In this document: positions 27,501-42,500 of the stretch, piece by piece
Layout of the letters: every line of letters starts with the position of its first letter
Position numbering within the stretch: the stretch's first letter is position 1
Assembly (NCBI GenBank): GCA_964019335.1
Contig: OZ025692.1
Coordinates: 7,501-71,500, forward strand
Direction of reading: 5' to 3'
DNA: 64,000 bases
Origin: Diplonema japonicum
Lineage: Eukaryota; Euglenozoa; Diplonemea; Diplonemida; Diplonemidae
Made by a program: the position numbers and the translations under genes
The notes under the pieces: model-generated
Told to the model about the DNA's origin: nothing
The model's input: the letters and a program-made list of their open reading frames with translations, nothing else
The model's database searches: none

Positions 27501-30500
27501 TATGTAAGCCAACTCCACAACACCCAACTCCCAATTTCTGTAGTGGATGCTAAAGTCCGTTCCCTGCGCGTACTCGGAGACGCACAATAACAGTCCTACA
27601 GTTGACGTGTTCACATGCTCAAGCAGGAGCTCTACATCAGCACCAGTGGTGTTCATCCACGTCTGTTGATCAGACGACAGCTCATACGTCTCCCCCATGT
27701 AGTTCCCGAGGTTAGTGAGGTAGATGGGGGTGTGTTGCTCGTCATAAAATGACGATTCTTTGCTGCACTCAGGAAGGAACGCAACACGATGTTGCCTGAC
27801 ACCCGTCGCTGCTTTTTCGTTCCCCACACCTGACAAGAAGGTCCCGTCCGACTTTAGCATCCTGTCGCCATATGCACCATCGGGGGGTACCTGCGTGAGG
27901 TCGCCGTAAAAACCACGTCCCCAGAGCCTCAGTGCTGTAGGGTTTCCTTTGTACACAAAGATCTTACTCCCTGGCAGATGATGGGTGTCCCATGCAGTGA
28001 CACCCTGAACGTCGATCACCGTTTCCACTTGAAGCCCCGTATCAATAAAGCCCACCCCGTCGTTCCACAGCTTGATGCAGATGCGCATGTCTGTCTCGTG
28101 TCTATCAGTCTGGTCATGAGTCAGCGTAAATTTGGCCTGCGTGTTGTAAAGGGATCTGTACGCAAGGTCTATAGATGACGCACTGCCAGCATGATATGGG
28201 TAGCTCTCGGTGAGGTTTGCAGCGTACATGAACGAGGTTTGGTTGTATTCATCAGTACAACGCTTTTCTATTTTGATCTGCATATCAGGCAGCAAAAGGG
28301 TGCCAAGTACATGATGTGTGGTGGTGGAACCGTAAGGAAGGGACATAACATGCACTGGATTGTACCAGAGAGTGTCGTGCGCCCCACCTATTGCCCGTGA
28401 GATCTCTTTCAAGCGAACAACACCTATCTCGATCCACATGTCATCAGCGTAGTCAGCAATTGAGAAATCGGTGCCAGTCGAGTACTGAGAAAAGCAGAGC
28501 CTCGCACCCCAGAAGGCCTCCCCGACGTGTGATGTATTGATCCCAATCTCCGCCTTGACACCCATTCCTAGGTGCGCGTAGTATACCTCGTGCCCCCATG
28601 GCACGTTGGACTTCAGCCATGCTTCCGACCTGCCTTCATAGCGCGACTTAACAGACACCAACGGCATAGCCTCCCCGCGGCCTGACAAGTTTGCACTTGT
28701 GCTGCAATCATCTTGTATAGACACTCGATGATGCGACCACAGCCCGTCTCCAATGATCTCCAATGTCGTCGGCTGCTGGTAGTAAACCCTCACCTTGTCT
28801 AGCGAAAGCACTGAATGCTCGTATGATACTATGCTTTGCACCTTTATTAAAATAGAAGCATTCAGCCCTGAATCCACGAACGTCGTTGAGGGGTAGCCCC
28901 ACACGGCAACGCAAATTAACAGTTCCCTGCTGTGCTGGAAGGTCTGCTCTCTGGTTACTTGGAACGCGCCACCTGACATCACTTGGTACACATTAGTACC
29001 AACTTCCATTACGGTATCACATATCTGGTCATTGACCACGCAAACACAAGCACCGCTTGTGATCGAGTGGTAGAAGATAGAAGAGCAGCTAATATTGGCA
29101 ACAACGTGACCAACGCAAACACTGATATCTGTTGTCGTTGGTAGTACAGTCGTTGTTTCCTGCGTACCACTGCAATAGGTGTTTGGATACAGCACAGTGC
29201 CCGTGGCATCCCACCTTCCTCTGTCTCCAGGGTACCCCACCTTTGTGATATTCATAGGCGTATTCAACCCAACCACAGACGAGTTGCCGCACCCTTCTTG
29301 CGCTGTTGCAAACTTGAGTTGCATTGTTGGCAGCACCATCGTCCCGTTGAGGAAGTGCGGCGTTGACTCACCATACCGCAGGAACATCGATGTCGACCCA
29401 TCAACGGCTGTCAGCTCCACTACCGCCATCGTGAACTTGTTGTACTTATCGAAGATGCTGAAGTCCTGTCCAACTGCATACTGTGAAATGCACAGCTTGA
29501 GACCTTCCGTCGCACGTCCCGTGTGCCTTGGCAACAGTTGTACCTGCGCGTAGGTGCTGTCTCTCAATCCCGTAAGAAATATCGGATCTGCTTGGAGAGT
29601 TGTATTGCCCGCAGTATCATAATGAGGCAAGTACGTCAACGACGGTACAGAGCACTGCCACAAGAGTGCAACACGCTGGTGCGCGTAGAGACCTTCGCCT
29701 ATGAGTTCCAGAGTAGGGTTTGTCCCCTTGTAAACAAGCAGGTAACCTGCGGGGGCAGGTGAATAATAAGTAGAGGACGCGAGGTCGCTTCTAGGTACTG
29801 TCTGCCCTGTGAGCCGTACCGCTTGCAACTTGATGACAACATCAAAGGTCACACCCGTGTCGAAGAAGTATGGGTTAGGTTCACCATATAGGTCGAGGCA
29901 CACTCGCACGTCTCTGCGATGACTGTTCGTTTGTTCTTCAGTTAGGTTCATCCAAGCACCGTTGTTAATAAGCCCTCCTGCCGATGTCACATTGATTGGT
30001 GTGCGGTGATAGGTGTCGCTCATGTTGCAGTATGCTGCCAGCTTAATCTGCATGTGCTCGGCAACCAGAGATCCCTCGATGTAATGACTCGAAGTTGCAC
30101 CATACGGCACCACCACATGTGTCAGGGAGTCGATTGTGTTCAAGACCACAACTCCGATGTTTATAAGGGTATCTATGGGGAAGGACGACCCGTGGCTGTA
30201 CTCAGATACACATATTTTCAGCTTGAAGGGGTACCTCGTGTGGATCTCAGAGAGCTCGACCATTGCCTTCGTCCACCCGTTGTCTGTCTGGGAGAAATCA
30301 GACATGTGGGGGCGGCCATCCAAGTGTGTGAGTGCAATGGGGAGGTGAATGTCAGTGAGGTTGCTCAGTGAAGGCAGACAACTCTCCTGGAACGATACGC
30401 GCTGCCCCTTTGCCAAGCCATTTCCCTCAACAATTAATTCTGGTGTTGTGCCTTCATACAATAGTAGAGACTCTCCCAAGGTGAAGGTGTTGCTGTACGC

Positions 30501-33500
30501 TGTAACTGAAAGAAGGTTGATTACAAAATCAATAGTGAGCCACGTATCGAAGAACACGTCAAACGGCTCAGGATAGATGCTGAGACACACAGGAACCCTG
30601 AGCTCGTGCCGTTTGGACTGTGTTAATTCAAATGTGAACGTGATATTGCTGCTAATGTTCAAAGGTGTTGCCACCCCAGTCACGACACTGCTGCAGTTCC
30701 CCAAGGAGTTCATTCCTGTCTCAGCAAATTTAATTCTCATCTTCTCCCTGAGTCCTGTCCCCGACAGGGTGTGGGTCGTGATAGAACCATATGGCACTTC
30801 ACCTGTAGTGTTGTATGGGAGGCTGTTGGCGTACAACCCACTGATGCTGGCCAGCTCTACTACTCCGTATCGTATGCCTGTATCGATCGTGAAGTCCGAC
30901 CCAGAGGCAAACTCAGACAGGCACATTTGCCTTTCCGATAGTGCCACTTGCACGTGCTCCCACCCTAACTCCAGCTCACCGTAAGTGTCGCCTTGCAAGT
31001 TAACGATGAACAGGGGTGTTGCCTGTGGCTGGCTGCTGCTCGATGAATCAAAGAGCCATCTGCCACACTCAGTGAGCAGCGATATCCTGTGGTGAGCATA
31101 CAGCCCGTGGCCGATCACACTTACAGTAGTTGCATGCCCCACATAGACGAGGACCCTCTCACCTAGCACCTGTGCAGACGTGAATCGAGATTTTACAACA
31201 CCCCTTTTGAAAAGCCCATCCTGCATGAAGGGGAAGACGCTCCTCCCGTATAGCTTGCCGCCCCATGAGTACACGCCGTAGGTGCCTGCGTGAGAAAGGT
31301 CGATGGCCATGTCAGCTGTGAGCCCAGTATCGAAGAAGACGGAGTTTGGAGACGGCCACACTGCTATGCACACCTTGAGGCTCAAGTCATGTCGGTTGGT
31401 TTGGAACTCTGTTAAATTGAAGTACGCAGCTGATCCGTCTGAAGCAGCTACCTGCAGCTCCACAGGGTATTCACGAGACACATTGAACCCTATTTCACTA
31501 CTGGAACAGCTGTTGCTGAATTTTAGCTGCATCCCCTCGACTAGTCCCTCTCCGACTACCTCGTGTGCTGAAGTGGCACCATAAGGAACAACAAGTGACG
31601 TATTGCCTCCAACTGAGACTACTTCAACAATGCCGAAAAAGAAACCGCTGTCGATGGAAAAGTCGTTCCCTGTGCTGTACTCGGACAGGCACACACGCAG
31701 CCCACGATGCGCATAGGACACATGCTCATCAAGAAGGGCGACTTGCGCACGCCTATATGCAGTTGTTTCATGCCAGTGCGTGAGGTTAGTCATAAACACA
31801 GGTGAACAATGCCAGCACGACATATTTGCGTTCCCAGAGCATGCCTCTTGCAAACTTACCCTCTGATGGTTCTGAAAACCTCTGCCATGGATTGTCAGAA
31901 CAGGAGCATTGCCCTTGTATGTCAGTACCCGAGTTGGTGCAGCCGTTCGGGCCCTGGGGAATGCCCCCATAGGGTACCCTGCCTTGTCGTGCATTATCCA
32001 CCTATTGTCATGCATGTACCACTCGTTGGTGTCTATCTTATACTCATCAGGCACACCCCAGCTCCTCACCCACTCACCCCATGCGTACACGTACTCTATT
32101 GTGATTACAATGTCTATCGTCAAAGTCGTCTCGCTGAATTCAAGATGGGGAGACGGCCACACGTCTAAGCACACCTTAAGCCTGAGGCTGTGCCTATTTG
32201 TCTGCGTAGTCGTCATTCCTATGGCAGCTGCAAAGGAGTCCAAAGGAAACAATGGGGCACCTCTGGCCATCTCATCGTTTCCATATCTATAACGTGACTC
32301 TGTGGACCGCGGGTTGTACTCAATGGGGACAGGTGTTGCTAGCCCTGTGGACTCCGGCGTCCACCTGTCATAGCAGGTGCTGTCAGATGCAACAAACTTG
32401 ATTTGCATCGAGGTCCTGAGTCCAGTCCCGTTCAGAGGCAAGAGCACTGTCGAGCCGTATGCTATCTCGTTCGTCGTGTTGTAAGGGTGTCCAAAGGCCT
32501 TGGTGTTCAGGATGGCGTCCAGGCGCACAACACCTATGTAGAGGAGGGGGTCGACACCGAAATCGTCGCCCAACTCGTACTCAGAGATGCAGATCTTCTT
32601 AGCGAAGAATGGCACTGTTGTGTGTGATAGGTCCAAGAACAACTCAGCGTACTGGTGCGAAGTATCGTTCACCACGAGTGACATAGGAGTCCCATACGGG
32701 TAGGCTTCTTCATACACGTAGTTCATAGTAAATGGTGAAGATGACGCACGTTTCATTACTTCACTTGAGCGACTTGAGTTTGAGTTACAGAAGTCGTGTA
32801 TCACAGCACGGTGCCACGAGTACAAGCCCCTCCCTCGCACCTTGATGGTCGGCAATGTGTCGTAGTGCACAAGCACTGTGTCTGCATCAGGAAGTCCCGT
32901 ACCCCCCACGTAGTTGTCGTATGACGCCAAGTGTGTCGGTGTGATGGCAACGTCGATGTTCAGACCTGTATCTACAAATATATTACTAGGTGGAGGCCAC
33001 ACCCCAAAACAGATGCGCATTCCCAATGTGTGTTGGTATGTTTGATTTGTAGTCACTTGCACGAAAGGCATCCAATTAACTGGATAACCATGTGATGCCT
33101 GCTCCCCTTGCACCAGCACAGGAGACTGCAATCCCGTATTCATGCTTGTGCAAATCGAAGTGTACCGGTCGCTCTCCCTTTCAGTTTCTGTTATGGGCTC
33201 GAATTTTATCTGCATATGCTCCTTCAGGAACGTGCCTTCAAGGCCATGATAACTTGTTGCACCATAGGCAATCTCACGGGTGGTGTTGTAGGGGTGGCTG
33301 TAGTTTGCGAGGCCTAACATAGCTTTCAGCTCAGCCACTCCTACGAAAACTCTCGATTCGATAACAAAGTTTGAACCCGAAGAGAATTCAGAGATACAGA
33401 ACTGCCTCTTTACAAATGGTTCAGCAACATGCAAATCCTGCAGATCGATTGTTGCTTCTGTCGTTGTGTCGTTCAGCACCTCACTGTTCTCATGCAACAG

Positions 33501-36500
33501 CCATGACCCATCCCTCACCACGATGTCCATGGGCGCTTGGTCGAACGTGACGTTTGCATCACGCGTGCAGTTTTCAGCAATTTGTATTCTTTGTCCAGCG
33601 TACAAGCCTGTCCCCCTAACACGCAAGGTCTGTGTCTTCCCTCTATAAAGCCTGCTTGTACCTTCGTTGAAGGTCCACACTCCGTACGACTGAATAGACT
33701 TAATCTTGATAGCAAAGCTGACGTAGACACCTGTAGGGAAGAAGTAGGTGTTCGGGTAATCCCACATAGCCACACACATGTGGAGCCTAATGACGTGCCT
33801 GTAGGTCTGTGTCTGCGTGAAGGTGAAGACGCCCCTAGTGGTTATACCACTTTCTGTAGATACATTGAGTGGCGTATTGAAGCCGGTTGTGCCATACTCG
33901 CACACTTCCGAGAACTTCACTTGCATGTTGTCCCTCAGCCCGACACCATACAACGTGTGGTTCGAGGTTGCCCCGTACGGCACCTCCAGCAGATGTCTGG
34001 CACCGTACCTGTTAACCACGCTGCAGCACCCCGCCTCGACTGCTGAGATCTCTACAATACTCACCGCTATCCACGCCTCTCCGATACTGAAATCGCTGCC
34101 AGATGAATATTCTGAGAAGCACAACCACCTTAAGTCAAAGCTTTCCGCTACGTGCAGAGATGTCAAGTTGAGCTCTGCATATCTGTTCCACACACTCTCA
34201 CCGACGACGCTTGTCAGCGATAGGGCAGGCCCATATGCGAAGGAGCTGACGGACGAGGTACATGATGACAGAATTGCAGCTCTATGTGTGCTGAACAAGC
34301 CCCATCCCCAGAGCGTGACCGTCCCTGGGTAATCCTTTGCCATGTACACTGTTGTCTCATTCCTTCTGCTGATGGGAAATCCGTCAAAGCTTTGGTACGT
34401 GGGTTTCGCCCCCCAATAGTTCACAGGATACCCATTGTCATACTGCCCCGTACCCTCCTTTGGGTCGGGCATCAATGCCGTGCGTACCCTCACGCCCCAT
34501 GACTCGACTGTTAACGGTTGCACAAGGATTGACCACGTGAGACGTGTCTCACGCATTCGCTGTCCTGGTGCTGGCCACACGCTAATGCAGACAAAAAGGT
34601 TATGGGAGTGTCTGTACGACTGCGTCACCGTGAGATTCACATAACCAACAGTACCATTGTCTACGCTTGTGATGTTCATGGGGGTGGACAGTCCTGTCAC
34701 ACTGTCAGTGCATCCACCGTGCTCTAGTTTGATCTGCATGTCCTCGCGAAGACCGATACCGTGCAGCACATGACTAGACTCAGCACCGTATGGGACATGT
34801 AGGTGGGTCTTCTCGTCTATAGAGTGCAGCGCCACAATCACAACATCAATGAAAGTGTCGATGCTGAAGTCGTTGCCATTCTCGAACTCAGAAAGGCACA
34901 GGCGCTTCATGTCCACTTCCTCGTCAATATTAATCGAGATCAGTGAGAAATTCGCTTTGTGCGGACCGGTAGCACTAGTAAGATACATAGGTCGGCCCAT
35001 TCCAGACAGATTCGCAACAGGGCTGCAGTAGTCCTGTAGTGAGGCTCTGTGCCAGTTGTGGAAACCCAACCCTGACACGTCTACTTGCTGCGTGTCACCA
35101 ACATAGAAACGGAGTTCTTCCCCAGGGTGCACGCGTACATCAGGGTATGCATCACCACCGTCCACTTCTGCGTGGCTGAGCCTGACACCCAAGTCTACAT
35201 ATAGACCAGTGTCGAAGAACATGGTGCTTGGAGCAGGCCACACGCCCACACAGATGTGCTGCACGGCGTGTATGTACGACTGTGTAGTGGTCAACATGAA
35301 CTTAGCGGCCGCCCGTGTCCCAGTCACATTCATGGGGGATTCTGTGCCGTCAGTAGTTTCGTCGCAGTTGCCTTCGTCAAACTTGATCTGCATACCATCG
35401 ACGAGCCCTTCACCGTACAGGGTGTGCCACCCCGTTTCCCCATAGTTGATAGTGATCACCTTCATGTCGTCGACCAACCTTAGTATTGCCACAGACACGT
35501 ACAGCCCTGTCCATATCCTGAAGTCCCACCCGTCTGCGAACTCTGAAACACACAACATCTTCGAGTTGTATGGGACGCCCACTTGGAAAGACGTAGCGTC
35601 TATTTCAGCATAAGTGAAGCCGTCGCCCTCCTTCGTAAATGGATAGGGGTCTCCCACCCTAGCACCAGACGCATCGTATCTATTTGGGCGCAGCCTGCCA
35701 CTGCCAGGCGCCTGCAATGACGAAGGCATCCCTTCATAGTTCTTAAGTCCTTCTAGTGCCATTGGTAAACCAGCATTCGAAAGCATCACTGAGTCTGTGT
35801 CGTCAGTGCAGTTATCAAGGAAAGCCACTCTGTGATGGGCATAGAGACCTTGACCTACGAGCTGGATGGTGGTGGTGTTGCCGTAGTAAAGATACACAGT
35901 GGCAACCCGCCTTTGGTGCAGGTAATGCTGTGTAGAGTCATGCGATCCTCCAGAGGTAAGAGCATAGGAGTAGTCTACCATGTGTGCCACTGCAGGGCGC
36001 TCAAAGAAGTATGACGTGCCTGTAATGATATCGATGAAAGGGTCGACCGTAATGTTTGTTGTAAAGAACTTCACGCTTGGAGAGGGGTAAACGGCAATGC
36101 ACAGAGATAGTGTATGAGGCCAGGCATGCCTATTGGTTGCATACTCCGTGAATGTGAAGTTGCCTGTGGAATTCCAATCTCCCTGCACCACCATGGGCGT
36201 AGACTGCCCTGTTACATTCTCGCTGTCGCAGCCAAGACCCCACCAGTCCATGTACTTTTCAAGTTTCAACTGCATCCCTGTACCGATGATATTTCCAAAT
36301 ACTTTGTGCTGTGTCGTTGCACCATACGGCACAGGCAGCCTTGTAGCGTACAGCGATCCGTGTGGCCACTCAGTCAGCACCTCAACGGTATCAAGTTCAA
36401 CTACACCAAACCTCAGGTCCGTGTCAATCCTAAAATCTGAGCCGCTTTCATACTCTGACAAGCACAGTCTCAAGCGGTGCTCATGCCTCCCCAAAGCGCT

Positions 36501-39500
36501 GCTGACATGATGCGTCTCCATCAAAACCTCAGCACGCTGCCAGTCAAAGTCCCCGTTCTGCCCCCAGCCTGTGATATTATCGAACTTCATAGGCGCTGTT
36601 GGCGTGTAATCCACAACGTTCGCGGGATACTCACAGTAAGGCAGTATCGCTGCCCGTTGCCATGAAAAGAACCCCATCCCTTCCAATGTGATCGTGGGTG
36701 CGTAGCCAACGTACGTAAGCAACATGTCGCCCTCTGCTTCGGAACCAGCAATGATCCACTTGTCATAGGTGGATGCCTTTTCTACCTGTATTTTGATGGA
36801 GATTTCAACTCCTGTGTCGAAGAACACTCTGTTGGGAGCTGCGTACACCGATATGCACACTTTCAGCGGTGAATGCGTGTGCCTGTATGTTTGAGATACA
36901 GTGAGCTGGATATAAGCTCCGTGCCCACTGGGTGTTAAGACGCCCTTAGCGTGCTGATAAGCTCCCTTGTCTCCTTGGTTTAAAAGATAGGGGGGACCGA
37001 CTCCCCAGTTCCACGTGGGGCCCAGCCACGTCACATTAACTGGCTCCTCCCTTGTGTTCTGATGCCACATGTTATCGTCACAATGAGCATCGAAGTACAC
37101 TTGCATATCATCGCTGAGCCCTGTGCCAGCCAAGCGCAGGATGGGTGTGGCCCCGTAGGGTATGGTGTACGATGTGTTCCCATTGATGGTGTGCAGGGCA
37201 ACAATGTCAACATAGATGTTGGGATCAATTGTGAAGTCATTGCCTGAGGTGAATTCACTGATGCACATCTTCAGACCAGACACGGCATTTGCCACTTGCG
37301 TCCCTGAAGTCCACACGTTGGCGGTCTTCCTGTCAGAAGAAACGGGGCCTATCGTCATCGGGAAGTAGTTGCCTGCGTCACTATGAGTTACGTTGTCGAA
37401 GTTCGTGCAGTTTGGAAGAAAAGCTATCCTGTGGAAGTTGTCCAACCCATAGCCAACAAGGTCGATCTCTGTCGCATTGCCCTCAAAGATCTTCAGTGTG
37501 CCGCCAGGGTACACCCAATTCCCGTACGTTGCCACTTTACTTAAGACGATTTCAAAGGCTACTCTCAAACCAGTGTCCTCGAACCCTTCATTGGGATACG
37601 GCCACACAGACAGGCAGACCTTCAACCCCCTGACATGCCTATTACTCTGGGTCCTTGTCAACGTGAAATATGCCCCGTCGCCCTCGTCGCTATCTGCAGA
37701 GAACAGAGACACAGACGTTGAAAGGTCAGTGATGTTTGTATCGCACGTGTCGCTGAACTTCAGCTGCATGCCATCAAGCAGGACCAGACCAGAAGCATAA
37801 TGCGTAGCAGTGTCGCCATATGCCCACCATATGGTAGTTGCGTTGTCGAGCATGAGCAGCTGTACCACGCCGATGTCGATGCGTGTGTCGATCGAGAAGT
37901 CGGTGCCTGCGCTGTGTTCGGATAGACATAGTCTCATTCTTCTGATGGACTCGCTCAAATGATGAGTACCAGAAAAGTTGAGTTCCGCACGGTAGGCAGC
38001 ATCCTCCGCAATGTAGGGATACATGATGCTTGACCGGAGGTGGTCGTGCGTGTATCTCCATCCAGACCGTGTTGTTGCCGGACTTACGTACACCGGAGTT
38101 GACCGTCCCGTGAAAGTCTCTGTGACTTGGTTACTGCACCACAGGTCGTAAATAGACTTACCAGTTACCTCTCTAAGCAAGGCACGTTGCCACCAGAAGA
38201 AACCGTACCCGTACAAGACCACGCTGTGATCGTAGCCGATGTACAGAAACACCCTCTCGGGCCCCGCACGGGCCACCTTGTAGCCGTATGAAGAAGCCTC
38301 GTTGACCATGATTGCTATGTCAGCAACAAGACCTGTGTCGGCGAAGTAGGTGGCAGGAGACTCTTCCACAGCAAGACAGATCTTCATCGGACTTTTCGCG
38401 TCAACGGTTGCTGCGTCTTGAGTGCGAGAGTGCTGGAAGGTCTGTGTCTGCAGAAGATATAGCATTGAGGTCGACCGATCAGGCGGTGCAAAACCCACTG
38501 ACTGAGTCAGGTTGATGGGTGTCTCTAGACCTGTAACAGTCCTGTTGCAATCTGTCGAAAACTTAATCTGCATCCCGTCCTGAAGCCCTGTCCCGAACAA
38601 TGTGTGGTTAGAAGTGGCACCATATGGCACAGTCAGCATTGAGAAGTTCCCGTCAATACTAACAAGCTCAACAACAGTCACGTAAATAGCGTTGTTCGAC
38701 GCAAAGGCCATGGCAGTGTTGGCATCGAACTCATGAGCATGTAGCCTGTAATCTATTGTACCCTTCGAAACGCTGTCCTTCACCCCTAATGACACGCACA
38801 CTTCGCGCTTCCAAAACGCTTCAGCGACTGCGTCACTTGATATTGTGACTGTAGCTAGGGTTGTGCTTGATGGCACAATTGCCATAGGTGTTCCGCTACC
38901 CGTGATATTCGTCTGGTCGCTCCAATGCCGCACAACTTCACATGTCTCCAAAAATGCTATGTACTGATCCGAGTACAGACCCCACCCTATTACTGTCAGG
39001 GTCGGTGTGTAGCCCTTGTACACCTGTATCGTCATGTCCCTGTTCTTGTAGTTGTCTTCGTACCCAACGGAGTTCAAGATGACACCCACAGAGAACCTGT
39101 GTCCGCTGCTGAAGAACGATGAAGAAGGGTAAGGCCATACACCCACGCAGATGTCTAACTCTAATGCTTGCTGCTCGGTCTGGGCATAAGTAAGTTGTGC
39201 CCCTAGGGTCGTGCCACTGTCCCCTTGTATCGTGAATGGTGTCTCGAAGTTTGACACATTGGCAGATGTGCAGTCCTTGGCAAATTTGATCTGCATCCCG
39301 TCCCGTAGCCCCACGCCTTCGAAGGTGTGGTTTGCTGTGTCCCTGTAGGGGACAGATAGGTACGAGTAGTAGTAGTAGTCACGTGTTGTCGTTGTCCCAT
39401 CAATGGTGAGCAGCTCCACTACAGTTAAGAAGATTTTGTCAGTGAAAATGCTGAACAGCCACTGCACATCTGAGGCCTCGGCAACTGACATGCATACAGA

Positions 39501-42500
39501 CGCACGCTCATACGAGGAATTCGTGTGCTCCGTTGTTAAGTTAAGGTGCGCAGCGCTGTATCCAACGTTTGCGTCCCACGTCATTAGCGTTGAAATGTCT
39601 GACAGGAAAATAGGAGTCGCCTTCCCCTCGTTGAGCATAGTCTTTACTTCATTCCCGCACCCGTCAAGCTGCAGAGAAGCGCGGTGGTGGGACTCGAATC
39701 CCGACCCATTGAGCACAAGAGTTGGAGTCTGTCCGACATATACAAACACCTCTTCATTGTTCACGGCGGAGTAGCCGTACGAGGCGATTGACGTGATGTG
39801 CACGCCGATATCTGCAGTGAGGCCCGTGTCCTTAAAAGCAAGACTTGGGAAGGGATGCACACAGAGGCATATCTTCAAACCGTGTTCGTGTCGCCACGTG
39901 TTCTCTCGTGAAGGCACGAAGGCCGCTTCCTGGAATGACATTGACGATCTGTGGTCAGTGACGTTAGCAGGAGAGCTTGTGCTTGTCACGTTGCCATCGC
40001 ACGAGTAGCTGAACTTAACTTGCATCCCATTGTACAGCCCTGTTCCATTGACATGCAGCTCAGGCGACGAACCAAAGGCTAAGTGGATGTGTTCTAGCCA
40101 CTCGGGACCTAATGCTGCTTCTAAAGCAGCGGGTGTCGGGTGCCCTGCTACTGAAGCAAGCTCTGTCACTGTAACTGTCATCTGGCTGAACCAAATACTG
40201 AAGTCTTGTCCCTCAGCGTACTCACTCAAGCACACGTACCTTTTCAGGTATGCAACTGCAACGTGATCTTCAGTTATGTTAACCGTCGCAAGGGTGGTGA
40301 AGTACTGGTATTCGCTGCTATATTTCCAGTCGCCGTTTACAGTATACCACTTCCCATAGATACTTTTCGTGTACTGCATCCTTACAGGCTCGACGAACAT
40401 AGGTATTGCCTCTCGAGTGAGGTCATTGGCGTACGAGGAGCACGCCGTCTCTTGAAAGGAAACACGGTGCCACGCATAGAGCCCTTCACCCTTCACAGCA
40501 AGCTCAGTAGTGTAACCTTTCATGAGGCGGATGATGCTGTTGCTGTGGACGCTGTCGTCAAAGGGGAGTGCCTTTCGAGAGGGAAGCATCCTTGTTCCAC
40601 CTACCGAGAAGGCAGGGGTGGTGTATGACTCGTAAGACACCACTTCGTCGAAGCGTATCACAAGGGAGATGGTGATGTTGGTGTCTGCAAAATACGTATT
40701 CGGCTGTGGCCACACAGACAAACACACTTTCAAGTACTCTGCATGCTGGTACGTTTGCGTTGGGAGCAGTAGTAAGATGGGTTCCCCTGTGGCCGTGATG
40801 TTGATAGGAGTCTCAAGGCCGTCGATGGTCGCGTTGCAGCTCGTCGCAAACTTAATCTGCATGTTCTGCCGCAGCAGCACTCCACTGAGGTGCAGGACCT
40901 CATCGGTACCATAGGGCACTTCGACGTGAGTTGCATTGTTCACCGATACCAGCTCCACGACACCGTAAGCTATCCAGTTGTCGCTAAACACAGCTCTCTT
41001 CCCTGTCACATCGTGCGTTGGGAAACCCCCAATGTTGGGATCGTCTTCGTTTGAAGACTTCCCGAAGTCTGTGAAGAACTCTGCCGCAGGTATGTTGAAT
41101 CGGCCGTACTTGTTGTCAATCGCCGAGAAGCAGAACTGCAGCCAGTCGACAGCGGACGACGTGTGCCACGACTGCAGCTGCAGCCCTGCCTGTGTCGTAT
41201 CGTAGTAAGGATTAACAGCGTCACGTGAGTCATAAGAGTAGTTAAACGGCAAGACTGCCACAGACAGGGACTTGCCAGCAAGGGTAACTCCGGTAGTGCA
41301 TTTCTTCTGGAAAGACACGGACATCCATGGTCTAAAGCCTAAACCCTTCAGCGACAAGAGTGGTGTGGTGTCCTTGTAAACAAACACTTGATCGCCACGC
41401 AGGACCGTACTCTCCTCAGACGTTACGGAGTACGTAGAAACGCCTGACGTGAAGTACAACCCTGTGTCGAAGAACCAGGGGCTGGGGTACGCGTACACCC
41501 CGAGACAAACACGCAGCTCAATGGCTTGTCTAGCTGTCTGGTCTTCACGGACCTCCGTCCACAGAGTATTAGAGTAGTCCGAACCTTCTAGGGCTGAGTA
41601 GGATTCTGGTCCCGTTGGCGTATTGTTGGCTGTGGGGTTCCTGCTGTACCCTAAGCCCCACTCCATGTTGTGTGTCCGAGCCCAAAGAGGTTCATCGGGC
41701 CAGCTCTGGCTCTCACCAGTACCTTCACAATTAAGTGCAAATCGTATTTGCATGCCTGTCCGCAGCCCTGGCCCGTTAAACGTGTGGTTCGTGCGTGTCC
41801 CCCATCCCACCACAATGTACGTTTTGCTGTCGTCAATCGTCTCCAGCTCAACTACAGTAACATAAAAGGTGTCTAGTGTCGCGGAGAAGTCATTACCACT
41901 CTCGTACTGAGACACGCACAACACCATATCATCATAGTTCTCAACGGTGTGCACGTACCGCATCCGCAAATAAGCCCTGTCCACAGACACGTTGCCTGCC
42001 TTGTTGCCTAAGTCGGGGGTGTTATCACTCCTGTATGGAGTGTACGGGTCTGGCAGGAACGTAATAGGCTCATGTACGCCAGTGATGTTTGCACTGCTTG
42101 AGCAGCTCGAGTCCTGCAGTGACAGCCTGAAGTGATCGAAAAAGCCCGTCCCGTTGAGCATTAAAATGGGTGTTTGTTTCCTGTAAATGTACATCACCTC
42201 CCCGGGGCTCACTGTGTGCTCGTACACTTCGATCGTATTGATGCGTATTGTGAAGTCCACTCTGACGCCTGTGTCCACGAATATCTCGCTGGGAGACGGC
42301 CAGACTGCCATACACAGCTTCAGACCTTGTTCATGCCGCCAGCTTTGCACGTGTGTCCATCTCACGAGCCCAGAAGTGTCGCCTCGCGTGCGATGGAGCT
42401 TCCCCTCAGACCAGTAGGCAACCTCCTCAATAAAAGGATTGTCCGAGCCACTGATGTTAAAGGGCGTTCTGAAACCAGTAAATGGATATCCACAATCAGC

